Positions 6,171 through 8,518 of a DNA stretch of 8,518 bases are shown in pieces. Within the stretch, counting starts at the first letter, position 1. Every line of letters begins with the position of its first letter. Position numbers and translations under genes: made by a program. The stretch comes from Bacteriovoracaceae bacterium UBA1018 (GTDB lineage Bacteria; Bdellovibrionota; UBA1018). The DNA lies in the NCBI GenBank assembly GCA_002291495.1, contig DBAE01000175.1, positions 23,460 to 31,977 of the forward strand, given 5' to 3'. The notes below the pieces were generated by a model, which had not been told where the DNA came from, did not search any database, and worked only from the letters and a program-made list of their open reading frames with translations.

Positions 6171-7500
6171 GGCTCTTAGGCATCGAAGTCAGGAAGCCTA
6201 GACAAGTCCTTCTGATCTTTCGCTCATAAGTAAAGGCTTCCTGAAAGAGCTTTGCCTGAGAAGCACTCAGTGCAAATTTGACATCATCGATTGATCTTGT
6301 ACTAACGCCCAGCCAATTCAGCGGCAGGTCATGTTCACGCTTGTAATAATTCGCGTAAAATTTGGAGAGATTCCAAATCTCCCGATCAGTTAAGACGACG
6401 CGACTCTTCTTTAAATAGCGAGTTATTTGCGGTTCGACAGCACGAGCAAACAAATCTCCAACTGCTAACACTGCTGGATCATGATGCTCCGCTAAATAGA
6501 GGTAATATCTGTTGAGGTTATCAAAAGAACCCATCTGAGATATTAATCCTAATTGATCATGATGAGATTCAAAGCCGTGGAGCGCGCGAGCCCCCTCAGG
6601 CGAAAGCATAAAACGATGGTAGACGTAAAGAGCTTCAAAATTAATAGACGTCTCTGAACCTGTGATCCAGGCTGCTTCTCGCAGATGTTTATCTAATACG
6701 TAGGGCTCAGTCGTGTTACTAAAAAACTCAGTTAGCACTTCATCTCGCACGGTCGGTTCTGCGTCGACGACTTGAGAGAGCCTCAGAAATTCGAGATCTT
6801 CTACTAAACGCATATGTCGTCTTGGATAGTTTGGATCTTTTAACCACTCGCTCAACTGATCTCGAATCACTTCTGACGCCGCGTGAGCTAGGTCCACTAG
6901 ATAGAGTTTTTTCACGAAAAACAGGTCGACTATGTCAGTACCAAAAATAAAATTGAGATTCTTAAACTGCTGAAATCTTACGCGGTAGGGTGAGAGCTTT
7001 TTTAGAAAATCATTTTCATACTGACTGAAATTTCCATAGGCAACTCCGAGTCCAATGTGAGTTGCTTCGACATACTGGTGATACTGAAGATCCAAAAGTG
7101 TTTGGTTGAATTGTTTTAGAAAAGAATAAATTTCATAAGAAATCTCACCGTACTTTTCAGGAAGCTCACTGAGTCGTCGCGCGTTACGGGAGAAAAAATT
7201 TTCGATATCGCGTAGGCCACCTTTGTTCTCAGGAAAAAATGAGCCTACCTTGTTCTGAGATAATTCTAAATTATGGCAATCGACGAGGGCTCCAAGGACA
7301 GCCTCCAGATAGTTCTTTTGATCTTTAGACGACGACTGCTCAAACTTTGATTTAAAGCGTTGTACTACCTTTTCGTAGTTTTGCAGATCAAATGCGACGC
7401 ACGGATTAATGATATATGCCTCGGCATGGTGCGTGCCCACCACATATACCGCCGCGGCTACCACCATAACCCAGGCTCTGAATGAGGCCTTAAAGAGCAT
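6142..7500 (-). CDS. Secreted or periplasmic protein of unknown function
   Basis: I do not recognise this 452-residue protein. It begins with a clear Sec signal peptide: basic n-region (LFKASFR), hydrophobic core (about 9-22) and a probable cleavage after AEA, residues 26-28. The mature chain looks largely alpha-helical and is rich in Leu, Phe, Tyr and His. It has Cys34 and Cys75 near the N-terminus, which might form a disulfide, and a third Cys at 433. No lipobox, membrane anchor, repeat or enzyme motif is evident. A basic tail (KSLRPLRNESP) ends the protein. The ATG at 7500 has AGGAAGG just upstream. The gene is oriented against recO, overlapping its 3' end by 29 bp, and lies 76 bp downstream of gmhB on the same strand. 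A lineage-specific envelope or exported protein is the most that can be said. Confidence 0.82.
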   Translation of the reverse strand: MLFKASFRAWVMVVAAAVYVVGTHHAEAYIINPCVAFDLQNYEKVVQRFKSKFEQSSSKDQKNYLEAVLGALVDCHNLELSQNKVGSFFPENKGGLRDIENFFSRNARRLSELPEKYGEISYEIYSFLKQFNQTLLDLQYHQYVEATHIGLGVAYGNFSQYENDFLKKLSPYRVRFQQFKNLNFIFGTDIVDLFFVKKLYLVDLAHAASEVIRDQLSEWLKDPNYPRRHMRLVEDLEFLRLSQVVDAEPTVRDEVLTEFFSNTTEPYVLDKHLREAAWITGSETSINFEALYVYHRFMLSPEGARALHGFESHHDQLGLISQMGSFDNLNRYYLYLAEHHDPAVLAVGDLFARAVEPQITRYLKKSRVVLTDREIWNLSKFYANYYKREHDLPLNWLGVSTRSIDDVKFALSASQAKLFQEAFTYERKIRRTCLGFLTSMPKSLRPLRNESP

Positions 7501-7544
7501 GCCTTCCTATAGTGAACTCAATAATGTTACGCAAACGAAATATT

Positions 7545-7571
7545 AAACGCCGCAACAAGAAGCGTTTTTTA
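7545..7571. terminator. Weak hairpin after gmhB, possible terminator
   Basis: AAACGC (7545-7550) and GCGTTT (7562-7567) form a 6-bp stem with an 11-base loop. On the + strand the T run 7565-7570 follows it. On the - strand, the direction of gmhB, the tail is the weaker GTTTAATATTT. It lies in the short gap between gmhB and the secreted-protein gene, so it might limit read-through, but the stem is short. Confidence 0.3.
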
Positions 7572-7576
7572 TTATT

Positions 7577-8152
7577 TTAAGAATATTTACTAAGAATCCA
7601 TTCCGCTGCGTCGATTATTGAGTCTGCTACGTGGTCAGCTTCTTTCGAGGGGGACCCAATTATTTTCTCAGATTCGATTCCTGCACCGGTGCGTACCAAG
7701 ATAGATGCTTGGCAATGAGCTGCCTTTCCTGCACCAAGATCCGAAACTTTATCGCCAATCATAAAGGACTGACTCAGATCTATTCCAAGTTCATCGGAAG
7801 CTTGCTTTAATAGCAGAGGTCTTGGCTTTCTACATGGACAGTCTTCATCTGGGTGGTGAAAACAGAGTCGATAATCATCGATCTTCACTCCTCCGTCCTG
7901 AATGAGTAGCTCGTCCATTCTTTGGTTAATTCTAGGTATCTCTTGTGGGTCGATTAAACCTCGAGCAACCCCGGACTGATTAGAGACTACGATCAGAAGG
8001 TAGCCCGCATCTTTCAAACTACGCAGTGCTCTACCCGCTCCTGGGAAGAGCCTGAGTTGGGCTGGGTCGTGGAGGTAGCCAGGGTCTTCGTTGAGGGTTC
8101 CATCACGATCTAAAAAGACTGCTCGTTTCATGTTTGTCGAACCCTTTGCCAT
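7577..8152 (-). CDS. gmhB: D-glycero-D-manno-heptose-1,7-bisphosphate 7-phosphatase (HAD family)
   Basis: GmhB removes the 7-phosphate from heptose bisphosphate on the way to ADP-heptose for the LPS inner core. The 191-residue product shows HAD motifs: Asp15 and Asp17 in FLDRDGTLNED (nucleophile and general acid), Ser57 in VVSNQSGVARG, Lys109 in CRKP, and Asp134/Asp138 in MIGDKVSDLGAG. A zinc loop is formed by Cys97, His99, Cys105 and Cys107 (CFHHPDEDCPCRKP). Five residues separate His99 and Cys105, shorter than in E. coli GmhB and resembling HisB-N, but SNQSGVARG and GYLHDPAQLRLFPGA are GmhB-like. No histidine genes are nearby. The start at 8152 has GAGG only three bases away; Met8 at 8131 (MKRAVFLDRDG) is an equally reasonable start. 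It is divergent from an MsbA-like gene, fitting LPS assembly. Confidence 0.88.
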   Translation of the reverse strand: MAKGSTNMKRAVFLDRDGTLNEDPGYLHDPAQLRLFPGAGRALRSLKDAGYLLIVVSNQSGVARGLIDPQEIPRINQRMDELLIQDGGVKIDDYRLCFHHPDEDCPCRKPRPLLLKQASDELGIDLSQSFMIGDKVSDLGAGKAAHCQASILVRTGAGIESEKIIGSPSKEADHVADSIIDAAEWILSKYS

Positions 8153-8185
8153 GACCCTCGTCTTAGCATAAGTTAGTCAAAACCA

Positions 8186-8518
8186 ATGAAGTCATTACTT
8201 AAACTTAAGCCTTATTTGCGTCCCTACTTACATTTGATCGTCATCAGCGGTCTTTTGGCAATCCCATTAGCGGCACTCCGATTTAGCCCGGCGCCGATCG
8301 TGAAGCACATTATTGATGACCTTCTCATTAACCAAGATCGCAAAAAACTGATTATCTTTCCTCTAATTTTCATTGGGCTTTATTTGCTCAATTTTGTCGT
8401 TCGCTTCTTTCATTATTACTGTCTGAGAATCGTGGTTGCTAAAGTTAATCAACGAATCAAAAACGATCTCTATGAACATCTTCTTGGGCTCTCAGCGGAT
8501 TACTTTACTGCCCAGAGC
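8186..8518 (+). CDS. msbA: MsbA-like ABC exporter, N-terminal part (cut by window end)
   Basis: The first 111 codons are present and stay open to the window edge. The start resembles type-IV ABC exporters of the MsbA group: a basic amphipathic N-terminus (MKSLLKLKPYLRPY), membrane helix 1 at about 17-33, the conserved IVKHIIDDLL segment (38-47), and helix 2 at about 55-73. RIVVAKVNQRIKNDLYEHLL (81-100) follows, matching the first intracellular loop of the family, then LSADYF. The ATP-binding domain lies beyond the window, so membership in the lipid A flippase group is inferred. An in-frame TAG at 8174-8176 makes ATG 8186 the first possible ATG start; no clear Shine-Dalgarno precedes it. Divergence from gmhB with a 33-bp gap supports an LPS-related role. 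Confidence 0.8.
   Translation, partial: MKSLLKLKPYLRPYLHLIVISGLLAIPLAALRFSPAPIVKHIIDDLLINQDRKKLIIFPLIFIGLYLLNFVVRFFHYYCLRIVVAKVNQRIKNDLYEHLLGLSADYFTAQS

Noticed and set aside
6177..6200. Inverted repeat TAGGC/GCCTA as a terminator between the convergent genes
   Set aside because: A 5-bp stem with a 14-base loop and no U tract is likely chance, and it lies within coding sequence.
8153..8185. Divergent sigma-70 promoters between gmhB and the MsbA-like gene
   Set aside because: TTGACT and TATGCT-like words occur on the - strand but with wrong spacing; the + strand TTGCCA-N17-TAAGTT has a poor -10 box and sits too close to the start.

Overview
The window looks like chromosomal DNA from a motile Gram-negative bacterium, most likely a Bdellovibrio-like member of the Bdellovibrionota. 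The Gram-negative call rests on lipoproteins, an OmpA-type peptidoglycan-binding protein, a heptose phosphatase for LPS core and an MsbA-like exporter. The lineage call is an inference from protein style (paired stator genes, several small envelope lipoproteins, a secreted protein of no recognised family), not proof. Base composition looks even, and I see no insertion sequence, phage gene, CRISPR array, tRNA or rRNA. No gene-free stretch exceeds 300 bases; the longest gap is about 144 bp.

Layout. Positions 1-401 (+): the 3' end of a short-chain dehydrogenase/reductase, then a 73-residue lipoprotein whose start lies one base after the reductase stop. Positions 402-497: a strong hairpin and a two-way terminator between convergent genes. 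Positions 498-2119 (-): motA and motB, a flagellar stator pair behind a good match to a sigma-28 (FliA) promoter. Positions 2264-4771 (-): a tight four-gene run, in transcription order an AEC-family permease, an OmpA-like lipoprotein, a hemerythrin-like HHE protein and a single-domain response regulator. The last two overlap at TAATG. Positions 4819-6170 (+): a second, divergent HHE paralogue and recO. Positions 6142-7500 (-): a secreted protein of unknown function whose 3' end overlaps recO tail to tail by 29 bp. Positions 7577-8152 (-): gmhB. Positions 8186-8518 (+): the first 111 codons of an MsbA-like ABC exporter, cut by the window edge.

How the genes may work together. MotA and MotB form the ion-conducting stator of the flagellar motor. 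The HHE and receiver genes are translationally coupled directly upstream of motAB on the same strand, with no convincing terminator between them, so a link between diiron O2/NO/redox sensing, phospho-signalling and motility is possible, though it is only inferred from position. GmhB and the MsbA-like exporter are divergent and both fit LPS assembly and export. RecO is a housekeeping recombination protein.

The most unusual points are the altered metal-ligand pattern of the second HHE protein, the MotB periplasmic domain without the GHTD motif, the HHE-receiver-motAB arrangement, and the unrecognised 452-residue secreted protein.
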